64,000 nucleotides of DNA from assembly GCF_001189915.1 (NCBI RefSeq), contig NZ_LFLS01000022.1, forward strand, positions 44,622 through 108,621. The letters run 5' to 3'. The notes under the pieces were generated by a model. The model had not been told where the DNA came from. It did no database searches and saw only the letters and a program-made list of their open reading frames with translations. The translations under genes were made by a program, and so were the position numbers. This document shows positions 27,451 through 38,974 of this stretch, piece by piece (within the stretch, counting starts at the first letter, position 1; the number at the start of each line of letters is the position of its first letter). This stretch comes from Herbaspirillum autotrophicum. GTDB taxonomy: Bacteria; Pseudomonadota; Gammaproteobacteria; Burkholderiales; Burkholderiaceae_D.

Positions 27451-28992
27451 ATGCAACTCAACGCATCTGAAATCAGCGAGCTGATCAAGAGCCGGATTCA
27501 AGGCCTTGGCGATACCGCTGAGATTCGCAATCAAGGCACGGTTATTTCCGTGTCCGACGGTATCTGCCGTATCCATGGTCTGTCTGACGTGATGCAAGGT
27601 GAGATGCTGGAATTCCCGGGCAACACATTCGGCCTGGCGCTGAATCTGGAGCGTGATTCGGTCGGCGCCGTTATTCTGGGCGACTTCGAACACATTTCCG
27701 AAGGCGACATTGTCAAATGTACTGGTCGTATTCTGGAAGTCCCGATTGGTCCTGAGCTGCGTGGCCGTGTGGTCAACGCGCTGGGTCAGCCGATCGACGG
27801 CAAGGGGCCGGTCAACGCCAAACTGACAGCACCGATCGAAAAGATCGCACCGGGCGTTATCGCCCGTCAGTCCGTTTCGGAACCAATGCAAACCGGTCTG
27901 AAGTCGATTGACTCGATGGTACCTATCGGTCGCGGTCAGCGCGAACTGATCATCGGTGACCGTCAAACTGGCAAGACAGCCGTTGCGATTGATGCCATCA
28001 TCAATCAAAAGGGTCAGAACGTGACATGTATCTATGTCGCGATCGGTCAAAAAGCATCGTCGATCAAGAACATCGTGCGTTCGCTCGAAGAGCGCGGCGC
28101 GATGGAATACACCATCGTCGTTGCCGCATCGGCTTCCGAGTCGGCTGCGATGCAATACGTGTCGGCTTACTCCGGTTGCACCATGGGCGAATACTTCCGT
28201 GACCGCGGTGAAGACGCACTGATCGTTTATGATGATCTGTCCAAGCAAGCCGTGGCTTACCGTCAGGTATCGCTGCTGTTGCGCCGTCCACCAGGCCGCG
28301 AAGCGTATCCTGGCGACGTGTTCTATCTCCACAGCCGTCTGCTGGAACGTGCAGCCCGCGTCAACCCTGTCTACGTTGAGAAGTTCACCAACGGCGAAGT
28401 CAAGGGCAAGACCGGTTCGCTGACAGCATTGCCAATCATTGAAACCCAGGCTGGCGACGTTTCGGCGTTCGTTCCTACCAACGTGATTTCGATCACTGAC
28501 GGTCAGATCTTCCTGGAAACTTCCCTGTTCAACGCTGGTATCCGTCCTGCGATCAACGCCGGTATTTCGGTGTCGCGCGTTGGTGGTGCAGCACAGACCA
28601 AGGTGATCAAGAGCCTGTCCGGCGGTATCCGTACCGACTTGGCGCAGTATCGTGAATTGGCAGCGTTTGCCCAGTTTGCTTCTGACCTCGATGCAGCAAC
28701 CCGCAAGCAGCTGGACCGTGGCGCGCGCGTGACTGAGTTGTTGAAGCAGGCGCAGTACTCGCCGCTGTCGATTTCGCTGATGGCCGTGACACTGTTTGCT
28801 GTCAACAAGGGCTTCCTGGATGATATCGACGTGAACAAGGTGCTGGCATTCGAAGCCGGCGTGCATGATTTCGTCAAGACCAGCCACGCTGCATTGCTGC
28901 AAAAGATCGAAGACACCAAGCAACTCGATAAAGAGTCCGAAGCTGCATTGGCCGCTGCGATTGCGGATTTTAAAAAATCCGGCGCATATTAA
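27451..28992 (+). CDS. atpA: F1Fo ATP synthase subunit alpha
   Basis: A 513-residue regulatory subunit of the F1 hexamer. The P-loop is GDRQTGKTA near 170. The family signature [17 protein letters not shown] lies near 365-380 and contains the arginine finger. Length equals E. coli AtpA. It has AGGAG before its ATG and lies 48 bases after atpH. All expected motifs are present. Confidence 0.98.
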   Translation: MQLNASEISELIKSRIQGLGDTAEIRNQGTVISVSDGICRIHGLSDVMQGEMLEFPGNTFGLALNLERDSVGAVILGDFEHISEGDIVKCTGRILEVPIGPELRGRVVNALGQPIDGKGPVNAKLTAPIEKIAPGVIARQSVSEPMQTGLKSIDSMVPIGRGQRELIIGDRQTGKTAVAIDAIINQKGQNVTCIYVAIGQKASSIKNIVRSLEERGAMEYTIVVAASASESAAMQYVSAYSGCTMGEYFRDRGEDALIVYDDLSKQAVAYRQVSLLLRRPPGREAYPGDVFYLHSRLLERAARVNPVYVEKFTNGEVKGKTGSLTALPIIETQAGDVSAFVPTNVISITDGQIFLETSLFNAGIRPAINAGISVSRVGGAAQTKVIKSLSGGIRTDLAQYRELAAFAQFASDLDAATRKQLDRGARVTELLKQAQYSPLSISLMAVTLFAVNKGFLDDIDVNKVLAFEAGVHDFVKTSHAALLQKIEDTKQLDKESEAALAAAIADFKKSGAY

Positions 28993-29022
28993 TCTCAACT
29001 GAAGCTATAAGGAGTCAATCTC

Positions 29023-29892
29023 ATGGCTACGGGTAAAGAGATACGGGGCAAGATCAAGAGCGTAGAAAATACGAAGAAGATCACCAAGGCGATGGAAATG
29101 GTAGCAGCATCCAAAATGCGCAAAGCGCAGGACCGGATGCATGCTGCACGTCCCTACAGTGACAAGATTCGTAATATCGCCTCTAACTTGTCGCGCGCCA
29201 ATCCGGAGTACACGCATCCGTTCATGGTCAAGCAAGATAGCGCCAAGAAGGTGGGTTTCATCATCGTCACGACCGATAAGGGTTTGTGCGGCGGTATGAA
29301 TACCAACTCCTTGCGTATGGCCACTGCGAAGATCCGTGAACTGGAAGCGCAAGGCAATGCGGTGGAAGCCGTCGCCATCGGCAACAAGGGTTTCGGTTTT
29401 CTGGGTCGTATTGGTGCCAAAGTTGTGGCGCATGTGACCCAGATCGGCGATACGCCACACCTGGAAAAATTGATCGGCCCCGTCAAGGTGCTGCTCGATG
29501 CTTACCAGGAAGGCAAGCTGGATGCGGTGTATCTGGTTTACACCAGATTCATCAACACGATGCGTCAAGAGCCGGTATTGCAGCAATTGTTGCCGTTGTC
29601 GAGCGACAAACTGCAAGCCGATGAAGGCGCGCACTCGTGGGATTACATCTACGAACCCGATGTGCAAAGCGTGGTTGACGAGCTGCTGGTACGTTACGTC
29701 GAGGCACTGATCTACCAGGCTGTGGCTGAAAATATAGCGTCCGAGCAATCGGCGCGCATGGTCGCGATGAAGGCAGCCAGCGATAACGCAGGTAATGTGA
29801 TTGGCGAGTTGAAACTGGTCTACAACAAGACTCGTCAGGCAGCGATTACCAAGGAACTGTCCGAAATCGTCGCCGGTGCGGCCGCGGTCTAA
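29023..29892 (+). CDS. atpG: F1Fo ATP synthase subunit gamma
   Basis: A 289-residue rotor shaft subunit. N-terminal [20 protein letters not shown] and C-terminal [20 protein letters not shown] are the two helices of the central coiled coil, and [11 protein letters not shown] is the conserved Rossmann-like segment. The operon position between atpA and atpD is standard. AAGGAG precedes the ATG. Confidence 0.97.
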   Translation: MATGKEIRGKIKSVENTKKITKAMEMVAASKMRKAQDRMHAARPYSDKIRNIASNLSRANPEYTHPFMVKQDSAKKVGFIIVTTDKGLCGGMNTNSLRMATAKIRELEAQGNAVEAVAIGNKGFGFLGRIGAKVVAHVTQIGDTPHLEKLIGPVKVLLDAYQEGKLDAVYLVYTRFINTMRQEPVLQQLLPLSSDKLQADEGAHSWDYIYEPDVQSVVDELLVRYVEALIYQAVAENIASEQSARMVAMKAASDNAGNVIGELKLVYNKTRQAAITKELSEIVAGAAAV

Positions 29893-29915
29893 AGACTTAA
29901 TGCAGAGATGCGTAA

Positions 29916-31349
<1,434 letters not shown>

Positions 31350-31404
31350 TTCTAGGCGTGCCGTTTTCGCGTGAGCGGAAACGGCTGACCGGATGGGAAA
31401 CGAT

Positions 31405-31827
31405 ATGGCACATACTATTCACGTTGACGTTGTCTCCGCCGAAGAGTCGATCTTTTCGGGTGAGGCTGAATTCGTCGCGTTGCCGGGTGAAGCGGGCGAG
31501 CTGGGGATCTATCCCCGTCACACGCCGCTGATCACGCGCATCAAGCCGGGTGCAGTACGCATCCGGGTGCCGGGTCAGGCGCAGGAAGAATTTGTTTTCG
31601 TGGCGGGTGGTTTGCTGGAAGTGCAACCCGACACGGTGACTGTTCTGGCTGACACCGCGATTCGCGGTGCTGATCTGGACGAGGCAAAAGCATCTGCCGC
31701 GAAGAAGCTGGCGGAAGAAGCATTGGCCAATCGCGATTCGAAGATCGATTACGCAGCAGCTCAAGCCGAACTGGCGACAGCAGTTGCGCAATTGGCAGCG
31801 ATTCAAAAGTTGCGTCAAAAGCGGTAA
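31405..31827 (+). CDS. atpC: F1Fo ATP synthase subunit epsilon
   Basis: A 140-residue subunit with an N-terminal beta-sandwich ([35 protein letters not shown]) and a C-terminal helical hairpin that can inhibit ATP hydrolysis. The ATG at 31405 is preferred over the one at 31393 because GGGAAACGAT precedes it and the length then equals E. coli AtpC. It is the last gene of the operon and is followed by a strong terminator. Confidence 0.95.
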   Translation: MAHTIHVDVVSAEESIFSGEAEFVALPGEAGELGIYPRHTPLITRIKPGAVRIRVPGQAQEEFVFVAGGLLEVQPDTVTVLADTAIRGADLDEAKASAAKKLAEEALANRDSKIDYAAAQAELATAVAQLAAIQKLRQKR

Positions 31828-31844
31828 GCAATTCAGTATTGATG

Positions 31845-31871
31845 AAAAAGGCAGCTTCGGCTGCCTTTTTT
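31845..31871 (+). terminator. Rho-independent terminator of the atp operon
   Basis: Stem AAAAAGGCAGC / GCTGCCTTTTT with a TTCG tetraloop (31845-31870), ending in a T-run, 17 bases after the atpC stop. The symmetrical A and T runs could terminate from either side. Confidence 0.95.
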
Positions 31872-31981
31872 ATTGCCTGCGGCAAACGTCGTGCACGCCG
31901 GAGAGTGATCGCAACAGCCTTGCCGTTATCGGGTAAAGTGAGGTTTTGCCGTTTCACCGTTTCAGTTTCTGTCGGAGGAAA

Positions 31982-32410
31982 ATGTCACTATTTACTGCCA
32001 GGCCCAAACCAATCATTGCCGTCGTCGGCCTTTCCAATCGCCCGAACCGCGCCAGTCACGAGGTTGCCGCGTACATGCAGGCCAACGGCTATCGGATCGT
32101 GGCCGTCAATCCCGTGTATGCCGGAGAAATCATTCTTGGCGAACACTGCTATCCCACTTTGCATGTGGCCGCACAGGCGCTGGCCGAGAGCGGATTGAAA
32201 ATAGATATCGTCGATTGTTTCCGCAAGTCGGCCGATATTCCGCCGGTGGTGGATGAAGCCATTGTCATCGGTGCACGCTGTGTCTGGATGCAACTCGATA
32301 TCGTGCATGAAGAAGCGGCAGCCAAAGCGCGTGCCGCCGGGCTGATCGTCGTGATGGACCGCTGCATCAAGATCGAACACGCGATGGGCCAGTTGCACGG
32401 CGTGTTATGA
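31982..32410 (+). CDS. CoA-binding domain protein (YccU-like)
   Basis: A 142-residue Rossmann-fold protein. AVVGLSNRPNRASHEVAAYM is the nucleotide-binding start; IVAVNPVY, IDIVDCFRKSADIP and RCVWMQLDIVHEEAA follow the family order, and CIKIEHA lies near the end. These proteins resemble the CoA-ligase alpha N-domain, but their physiological role is unclear. The ATG at 31982 has GGAGGAAA directly upstream, so an upstream in-frame ATG at 31946 is rejected. Confidence 0.9.
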   Translation: MSLFTARPKPIIAVVGLSNRPNRASHEVAAYMQANGYRIVAVNPVYAGEIILGEHCYPTLHVAAQALAESGLKIDIVDCFRKSADIPPVVDEAIVIGARCVWMQLDIVHEEAAAKARAAGLIVVMDRCIKIEHAMGQLHGVL

Positions 32411-32479
32411 ACTGCCGGCCCGGCGCCGGCAACATGCTTTATTTCCAGACGCATAACCAGACCTGATCCGGAGACCCGC

Positions 32480-33286
32480 ATGAAAATCGGAAAACAGTTT
32501 CGCGCCAGCAGCAAGAGCGTCATCAAAGACGATGCCGCCGCTGCCAAGCCCCTGTCGAGTGGCGACAAGACCGCCGACAAGTTGCAGGTGACTGCGCTCA
32601 GCGAGCAGATCGGCGCGTTGCAAGACATGCTGTATGCCGGCCATGAGCACAAGATTCTGGTGGTATTGCAGGGCATGGATACCAGCGGCAAGGATGGCGC
32701 CGTCAGCGGCGTGTTCGCCAACGTCAATCCGCAAGGAATACGCATCGCCAACTTCAAGGCACCGACGGAACTGGAAAAACAGTACGACTATTTATGGCGG
32801 GTGCATCAGCAAGTGCCGCGTCGGGGCGAAATCACCGTGTTCAATCGCAGTCATTACGAAGACGTGCTGATCACGCGCGTGCACGACTGGATCGATGAGG
32901 CCGAATGCAAACGCCGCTATGCCCAGATTCGCGATTTCGAACGGCTGCTGGCCGAGACCGGGACCACCATCATCAAATGCTTTCTGCACATCTCCAAGGA
33001 TGAGCAAAAAGGACGTTTGCAAGAACGCGTGGATGATCCGCTGAAGCACTGGAAATTCGATGTGCAGGATGTCGAAGAGCGCAAAAGCTGGGATGCCTAT
33101 CAAGACGTCTACACCAAGGCAATTCAGGAAACCGATGCCGATCATGCGCCGTGGTATCTGATCCCCGCCAATTCCAAGACCCATCGCAATCTGGCCATCG
33201 CCAACATCGTGCTGGAAACGCTGCAAGATCTCAAGTTGAGCTTCCCGCCGCCGAAACCGGAGCTGGACGGTTTGAAGATCAAGTAA
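32480..33286 (+). CDS. ppk2: Polyphosphate kinase 2 family protein
   Basis: A 268-residue single-domain PPK2. Walker A is GMDTSGKDGAV near 65, followed by FKAPTELEKQYDYLWRVHQQ, GEITVFNRSHYEDVL and FLHISKDEQKGRLQERVDDP. The family transfers phosphate between polyphosphate and nucleoside mono- or diphosphates. The PTELEKQYDYLWR region is like the class that acts on AMP/ADP, but class assignment by eye is tentative. GGAGACCCGC precedes the ATG. The SGNH hydrolase gene follows 18 bases later and may be co-transcribed. Confidence 0.92.
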   Translation: MKIGKQFRASSKSVIKDDAAAAKPLSSGDKTADKLQVTALSEQIGALQDMLYAGHEHKILVVLQGMDTSGKDGAVSGVFANVNPQGIRIANFKAPTELEKQYDYLWRVHQQVPRRGEITVFNRSHYEDVLITRVHDWIDEAECKRRYAQIRDFERLLAETGTTIIKCFLHISKDEQKGRLQERVDDPLKHWKFDVQDVEERKSWDAYQDVYTKAIQETDADHAPWYLIPANSKTHRNLAIANIVLETLQDLKLSFPPPKPELDGLKIK

Positions 33287-33304
33287 TGCGGAGAGGCTAA
33301 GACG

Positions 33305-34051
33305 ATGTGGCCGTGGTTGCCTGAGGCAATTGCCTTGCCCTTGCTGCCGCTGTTGTCGGCGCAGGGCAAGCGCACCCGGCGCATCACGCCGCGCATGCCG
33401 GAAGCGGCCGGACCAAGGTCCGGTCTGGCCGGCGCCACAGTCGGCAGCATGGCGCCGCTGAGCATGCTCAGCCTCGGCGAATCACCGGTGGCGGGGGTAG
33501 GGGTCGCGCTTCAGGAGCAGGCAATCACGGCGCAGTTTGCGCAAGCCCTGGCGGAACGCCTGCAACGGGCGGTGGCGTGGCAAGCCTGTGGCAAGAACGG
33601 CGCGACCATCGCCGATGCCCTGGCGGAACTGGTACCGCAATTGCCTGCCGTACCGGTGCAGATGGTGTTGCTGGCGTTTGGCGTCAACGACACCACTGCG
33701 TTTCGCAGCAATGCCCGCTACCGCGAACATCTGCATCAATTGTTGCAGACCTTGACCACGCGCCTGCAACCGGCGTTGATCGTGGTTGCCGGCGTACCGC
33801 CGCTGCATCTGTTTCCGGCCTTGCCGCAGCCGCTGCGCTTTGTGCTGGGCCTCAAGGCCAGATGCCTGGACCAGACTACCCGCCAACTCGCCGCTGCATT
33901 CCCGGGCACGTTGTATGTGCCGGTCGTCAGTGATAATGCGCGGCGCGAATTGATGGCTGCGGATGGTTATCATCCGTCCCGGTCCGGGGTCATTGAATGG
34001 GCGCAGCAATTGACTGCCGCCGCCGCGCCCTTGCTGAAAAAGCTTACTTGA
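33305..34051 (+). CDS. SGNH/GDSL-family hydrolase
   Basis: A 248-residue protein with a hydrophobic N-terminal stretch (LPEAIALPLLPLL) that may be a membrane anchor or poor signal. The catalytic blocks are LGESPVAGVG near 58 (nucleophile Ser in block I, GES replacing GDS), AFGVNDTT near 125 (block III) and DGYHPSRSG near 219 (block V, His). Esterase or acyl-hydrolase activity is expected; the substrate is unknown. Its end overlaps the convergent PheC-like gene by eight bases. Confidence 0.85.
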   Translation: MWPWLPEAIALPLLPLLSAQGKRTRRITPRMPEAAGPRSGLAGATVGSMAPLSMLSLGESPVAGVGVALQEQAITAQFAQALAERLQRAVAWQACGKNGATIADALAELVPQLPAVPVQMVLLAFGVNDTTAFRSNARYREHLHQLLQTLTTRLQPALIVVAGVPPLHLFPALPQPLRFVLGLKARCLDQTTRQLAAAFPGTLYVPVVSDNARRELMAADGYHPSRSGVIEWAQQLTAAAAPLLKKLT

Positions 34052-34820
34052 GCCAGTGGTTGAAGATCTGCTCGTAACCGCCGGTGGCTTTCAGCAAATG
34101 CATCCAGATATCGACATACTCCTTGAACGCCACGTCGCCGCGCGGCAGCATGAAGGCCTTTTCCGAAAATTGCAGCGGCCGGTCCGGATTGATCGAGCAT
34201 AGTTGCGGATGCTGCTTGGCCTGCCACAAGGTTTCGCTGGCGTCGGTCACCATGATGTCGGCCTTGCCGTCGATGATTTGCTGAAAAATCGTGACGTTAT
34301 CCGGATGCATGAGCAATTGCGCTTGCTTGTAATGGGTACGGGCAAAGCGTTCATTGGTGCCGCCCGGATTGACGATGGCGCGGGTCGCGGGACGGTCGAT
34401 CATCTCCAGCGACTGGAATTTGGCGACGTCGGCACAGCGTGCAATGGCAGCCTTGCCGTCAACCATGTGGGAAGCCGAGAAGGAGGCCTTGCGCGCGCGT
34501 TCCAGCGTCACCGAGACGCCGCCCATGGCGATGTCGCAACTGCTCAGAAAGTCGTTGGTGAGCGTGGTCCAGGTGGTTTTGACGAATTGCGCCTGGACGC
34601 CGAGTGATGCCGCCAGTGACTGGCCGAGATCGACATCGATCCCTTCGAAGGTCTGATCCGGTTTGTAAAAGGTGAAGGGCTTGTAATCGCCGGTCATGCA
34701 GATGCGCAGTTTGCCGCTCTTGATGACGTCGTCCAGCCGGCTGTTGTCTGCAGCTTGTGCCGTCCATGCGTTGCCGGCCAGCGCGAATGTCAGGCCGAGT
34801 GTAGTCAGTATTCTTTTCAT
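34044..34820 (-). CDS. PheC-like cyclohexadienyl dehydratase / amino-acid-binding periplasmic protein
   Basis: A 258-residue periplasmic protein. A Sec signal (1-23, ending AQA) follows AGGAGACCAT and ATG at 34820. The mature part has the class 3 solute-binding fold: SGKLRICMTGDYKPFTF, FEGIDVDLGQSLAASLGV, CDIAMGGVSVTLERARKA, AIVNPGGTNERFA and DNVTIFQQIIDGKADIMVTD. The last two blocks closely follow Pseudomonas PheC as I remember it. PheC converts prephenate to phenylpyruvate (or arogenate to phenylalanine). No ABC permease or ATPase gene is nearby, which favours an enzyme over a transport receptor, but both remain possible. Confidence 0.75.
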   Translation of the reverse strand: MKRILTTLGLTFALAGNAWTAQAADNSRLDDVIKSGKLRICMTGDYKPFTFYKPDQTFEGIDVDLGQSLAASLGVQAQFVKTTWTTLTNDFLSSCDIAMGGVSVTLERARKASFSASHMVDGKAAIARCADVAKFQSLEMIDRPATRAIVNPGGTNERFARTHYKQAQLLMHPDNVTIFQQIIDGKADIMVTDASETLWQAKQHPQLCSINPDRPLQFSEKAFMLPRGDVAFKEYVDIWMHLLKATGGYEQIFNHWLK

Positions 34821-35030
34821 ATGGTCTCCTTGGGCAGTGACAATAGCATGCGCTGCCGGCCCGTCGCAATTGGCGGTTGCCGGCTGCGCGGCGCAGCGTC
34901 TGACGCCGGTCAATAAGATTGTCAGTCTGACAAGCATGGCGATTCGCCATCCGCGCCGGCAGGCAGAAGCATCTTATGCACAGTTTGGATGCGATAATAG
35001 CGGTTTGCCGACAGCAGGACTCGAATTCTC

Positions 35031-36110
35031 ATGCCTCAATTTGCCCCACTCAAAAACGATACTTTCTTGCGCGCCTTGTTGCGCCAGCCGACTGAATACA
35101 CGCCGCTGTGGCTGATGCGCCAGGCTGGCCGCTACCTGCCGGAATACCGCGCCACGCGCGCCCGCGCCGGTTCGTTTCTGGGCCTGGCAAAGAATCCTGA
35201 CTACGCCACCGAAGTTACGATGCAACCGCTGGAGCGTTATCCGCTGGATGCCGCAATTCTTTTTTCCGACATTCTGACGGTGCCGGATGCGATGGGCCTG
35301 GGCTTGTATTTCGCCGATGGCGAAGGTCCCAAGTTCGAACGTCCGTTGCGTGACGAGCAAGCCGTACTGGCCTTGCGTGCACCGGAACTGGACAGCCTGC
35401 AATATGTGTTTGATGCCGTTACCCAGATTCGCAAGGAACTCGATGGCCGGGTACCGCTGATCGGTTTCTCGGGCAGCCCGTGGACACTGGCCTGTTATAT
35501 GGTCGAAGGCGGCGGCTCGGATGACTTCCGCCGCGTCAAGACCATGCTGTATGACCGTCCCGACCTGATGCACCACATTCTGGAAACCAATGCAGCAGCA
35601 GTGGCCGCCTATCTGAATGCGCAGATCGACGCCGGCGCCCAGGCCGTGATGATTTTCGATACCTGGGGCGGCGCGCTGGCCGATGGTGTCTATCAGGAGT
35701 TTTCACTGAGCTACATGGCCAAGGTCATGCAACAGTTGCAGCGGGAAAAAGACGGCGTGCAGATTCCGGCTATTGTCTTTACCAAGGGTGGTGGCCTGTG
35801 GCTGGAACAGATCGCCGATATCGGCGCCGATGCCGTCGGCCTCGACTGGACCGTCAATCTGGGTGAAGCGCGTCGCCGCGTGGGACACAAAGTGGCGCTG
35901 CAGGGCAATCTGGACCCGAACGTCTTGTTCGCCGGCCCGGATCAGATCCGCGCCGAAGTGCGCAAGGTATTGGCAGCATTTGGAATACCGGCAGCCGGTA
36001 ACGGACACGTATTCAATCTGGGTCATGGCATTTCTCAGTTCACGCCGCCGGAGGCCGTCACGGTGCTGGTGGAAACCGTGCATGCGCTGAGCCGGGAAAT
36101 GCGTGGATAA
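35031..36110 (+). CDS. hemE: Uroporphyrinogen decarboxylase
   Basis: A 359-residue cytoplasmic enzyme of haem synthesis that removes four carboxyls from uroporphyrinogen III. The N-terminal signature [19 protein letters not shown] lies near 24-42, [17 protein letters not shown] near 145, and [15 protein letters not shown] near the end. Length matches the family. It stands alone and is directly followed by the DnaA-box-rich gap; its last codons overlap a TTATCCACG near-box. Confidence 0.97.
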   Translation: MPQFAPLKNDTFLRALLRQPTEYTPLWLMRQAGRYLPEYRATRARAGSFLGLAKNPDYATEVTMQPLERYPLDAAILFSDILTVPDAMGLGLYFADGEGPKFERPLRDEQAVLALRAPELDSLQYVFDAVTQIRKELDGRVPLIGFSGSPWTLACYMVEGGGSDDFRRVKTMLYDRPDLMHHILETNAAAVAAYLNAQIDAGAQAVMIFDTWGGALADGVYQEFSLSYMAKVMQQLQREKDGVQIPAIVFTKGGGLWLEQIADIGADAVGLDWTVNLGEARRRVGHKVALQGNLDPNVLFAGPDQIRAEVRKVLAAFGIPAAGNGHVFNLGHGISQFTPPEAVTVLVETVHALSREMRG

Positions 36111-36800
36111 CTTGCGTCCCGGCGCCTTTGCCGGGGTGAGATTTAGCAATTTGCTATTACTTATGCACAAGCATCCGAGATTTTTTTGTGAGAATCATTC
36201 ATATCAATATACCGATTCCAGATAAAGATGTTTCTGCGCAAGTGATTGATTTTAAATAATTTATTTTTCACTGCGCGGCTGAGGAAATTATTGTCAATGA
36301 GATCGGATCCGGTGCACGAGGCCAGCGGCAAGTAGTTGTCAACAAAGTTATCCACAGAAATTGTGCGCCGGGAAAAATGATATATGAAACCGGGGTTTAC
36401 GATACTTCCTGAGGTATTACATGAAGTATTTCGAGGCCATTTTCAATTCCGGTTCTAATTTCTGACAAACTCTTGACAAAAGCGAAGTCTGTGCATCGTG
36501 ATGAAGACCATTTCTGTGCAAAGCGCATAGACTTATGCACAAAATGGGTTTGCTGCGAAGCAATAATAAAAAATTTAAAAATCATTTTTTACATGCACTT
36601 TGTGTTTTGCAAGTCATTGATTCTAAACGATTAAATAATTGCTTTGGATTTGAGCATTTTATTGAAACCCGCATGGGGCTTGATAAAAAAGCTGTCAAGA
36701 GCGACTTGTCCACAAAGTTATCCACAGGTTTTGTGGATAGTTGAAAATCTAGTTAGTAAACCGGTAGTTAGGTCACCTTTTCAGGAATCACATTAAGTTC
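36111..36800. other. DnaA-box cluster, candidate replication origin (oriC-like) between hemE and priA
   Basis: This 690-base non-coding gap is much more AT-rich than its surroundings. Perfect TTATNCACA boxes lie at 36161-36169, 36348-36356, 36533-36541 and 36718-36726. One-mismatch boxes lie at 36102-36110 (reverse), 36706-36714 and 36732-36740 (reverse), so three boxes are packed within 35 bases next to priA. A/T-only or nearly A/T-only tracts at about 36561-36590 could be an unwinding element. The pattern is typical of a bacterial origin; in Caulobacter the origin also adjoins hemE. Against it, atp and hemE would run towards the origin, and rough G/C counts in a few lines on each side gave no clear skew switch. 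A DnaA-titration or regulatory site is the alternative. Confidence 0.55.
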
Positions 36801-38837
36801 GTGGAACATTGCATTCTCCAGGTCGCGCTCGATACCCCGCTTGATTTGACCTTCGATTACCGGTGGCGTCAGACCGCTGCGGAACCGTTGCCGCAAGTCG
36901 GACAGCTGGCCATCGTGCCATTCGGCCGGCGCGAGGCGGCCGGGGTGATCGTCGGCATTGCAGGACACAGCGAGGTACCGGAAGCCAAGCTCAAGGATGT
37001 GCTCGCAGTGCGCAGCCAGTTGCCGCCGCTGTCGCCGCAATGGCTGGCCTTGTGCGGTTTTGCGGCAGACTACTACCAGCGCCCGCTGGGCGAGGTGGCG
37101 TTGCCCGGATTGCCGAAGAATCTGCGCATCCTGAAAACGGTAGCACTCGACCGCGCCCTGAAGAAGCTGGCGAAATCGGTTACCGAGCATGACGCCAGTC
37201 CGGTCAACACGCCGCAACTCAACGCGGAACAGCAACAGGCCGTGAGTGCCATTGCTGAAGCCAAAGGTTTTGCGCCCTTGTTGCTGTACGGCGTGACGGG
37301 CAGTGGCAAGACCGAAGTCTACCTGCAAGCGGCAGCCGGGATTCTGGCGGCGGCAGATGCGGCCGGCGAGCTGGCGCAGATTTTGATTCTGGTGCCGGAA
37401 ATCAACCTGACGCCGCAGTTGGAGTCGAATATCCGCACGCGCTTTCCGGGGCTCGATGTGGTCAGCCTCCACAGCGGGCTGGCGGAAGGCGAGCGCACCC
37501 TCAACTGGCTGGCGGCACATCTGGGCCGGGCCCGCATCATTCTGGGCACGCGGCTGGCAATTCTGGCATCGCTGCCGCATCTGAAGCTGATCGTCATCGA
37601 CGAAGAACACGATCCGTCCTATAAACAACAAGAAGGCTTGCGCTATTCGGCGCGCGATTTGGCGGTGTGGCGGGCGCATCAGCTCGCGATTCCGGTCGTG
37701 CTCGGTTCCGCCACGCCGTCGCTGGAAACCTGGCAGCACGCGCAGGCCAAACGTTACCGCAAGCTGGAATTGCGCGAGCGCGCGGTCAAGGATGCGGTGT
37801 TGCCGCAGGTGCGCATGATCGACATGGAGCGCGACAAGCCGGCCGATGGTTTGACATCGACGCTGGTGGCAGCCTTGAAGCTGCGCCTGGAGCGCGGCGA
37901 ACAGTCGCTGCTGTTCCTCAACCGGCGCGGTTACGCACCGGTGCTGTCGTGCGATTCCTGCGGCTGGATCAGCAATTGCACGCGTTGCACCTCATTCATG
38001 GTGCTGCACAAACCGGACCGCCGCCTGCGTTGTCATCATTGCAGTCTGGAACTGTATATCCCGAAGTCGTGCCCGACCTGCGGCAATATCGACCTGCAAC
38101 CGTTGGGACGCGGTACTCAGCGCGTGGAAGAGGGTTTGCAAAGCCTGTTTCCGCAAGCCCGCATCTTGCGCATCGACGCCGATTCCACGCGCCTCAAGGG
38201 CTCGGCGCAAACCGCGTTCGACAGTGTCCATCGCGGTGATGTCGATATCTTGATCGGCACCCAGATGGTGGCCAAGGGGCATGACTTCAAACGGCTGACG
38301 TTGGTGGGCGTAATGAATCCGGATACGGCGCTGTTTTCGCATGATTACCGCGCCAGTGAGCGGTTGTTCGCGCAATTGATGCAAGTGGCCGGCCGTGCGG
38401 GCCGGGCCGGGCAAAAAGAAGGCGGCAGCGTCAGCCAGGTAATGATTCAAAGCCGTTATCCCAACCACCCTTTATATAGTGCGGTGGTGGGACATGATTA
38501 CGATGGCTTTGCCACCAGTTTGCTGGAAGAACGTCAGCAAGCGGCTTTGCCGCCGTTCATCTATCAGGCGCTGTTGCGTGCCGAAGCGCGCGAGCTGGAT
38601 ACGGCGCTGGCGTTTTTGCAAGATGCGGTGGCGTGCATCGAGCATCACGGCATCACCATGCATGACCCGATTCCGATGACCATGACCCGGGTGGCCAATG
38701 TCGAGCGCGCGCAATTATTGGTAGAGTGCTCTTCACGCCCCGGCCTGCAAGCATTCCTGAAAGACTGGATGCAGATCCTGCGGCAGACCAAGACCCGCGC
38801 CAAATGGTCGCTGGAAGTGGACCCGGTGGATATTTGA
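36801..38837 (+). CDS. priA: Primosomal replication-restart helicase PriA
   Basis: A 678-residue 3'-5' DNA helicase that reloads the replisome at stalled forks. The N-terminal DNA-binding domain starts ILQVALDTPLDLTFDY. Walker A is GVTGSGKTEVYL near 160, the DEEH box is VIDEEHDPSYKQQEG near 265, and a zinc-binding cluster CDSCGWISNCTRC and CHHCSLELYIPKSCPTCG lies near 385-435. GTQMVAKGHDF and QVAGRAGRAG are helicase motifs V and VI. The start is GTG at 36801, giving the usual family N-terminus. It directly flanks the DnaA-box cluster. Confidence 0.96.
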   Translation: MEHCILQVALDTPLDLTFDYRWRQTAAEPLPQVGQLAIVPFGRREAAGVIVGIAGHSEVPEAKLKDVLAVRSQLPPLSPQWLALCGFAADYYQRPLGEVALPGLPKNLRILKTVALDRALKKLAKSVTEHDASPVNTPQLNAEQQQAVSAIAEAKGFAPLLLYGVTGSGKTEVYLQAAAGILAAADAAGELAQILILVPEINLTPQLESNIRTRFPGLDVVSLHSGLAEGERTLNWLAAHLGRARIILGTRLAILASLPHLKLIVIDEEHDPSYKQQEGLRYSARDLAVWRAHQLAIPVVLGSATPSLETWQHAQAKRYRKLELRERAVKDAVLPQVRMIDMERDKPADGLTSTLVAALKLRLERGEQSLLFLNRRGYAPVLSCDSCGWISNCTRCTSFMVLHKPDRRLRCHHCSLELYIPKSCPTCGNIDLQPLGRGTQRVEEGLQSLFPQARILRIDADSTRLKGSAQTAFDSVHRGDVDILIGTQMVAKGHDFKRLTLVGVMNPDTALFSHDYRASERLFAQLMQVAGRAGRAGQKEGGSVSQVMIQSRYPNHPLYSAVVGHDYDGFATSLLEERQQAALPPFIYQALLRAEARELDTALAFLQDAVACIEHHGITMHDPIPMTMTRVANVERAQLLVECSSRPGLQAFLKDWMQILRQTKTRAKWSLEVDPVDI

Positions 38838-38974
38838 AGCTTGGCGCACGGCAATCTGTTGCCATTTGCTTATCGCTCCTGAACCACCGGACTACCGCGT
38901 ATGGCGCACGGCAAGCCGGTATAATCAGGTCTTTGTTCAATGTGCGGCGTTAAGCCGCCTATTCTTCTGCTCCC

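Noticed and set aside
27439..28998. Minus-strand open frame of 519 residues
   Set aside because: Antisense to atpA.
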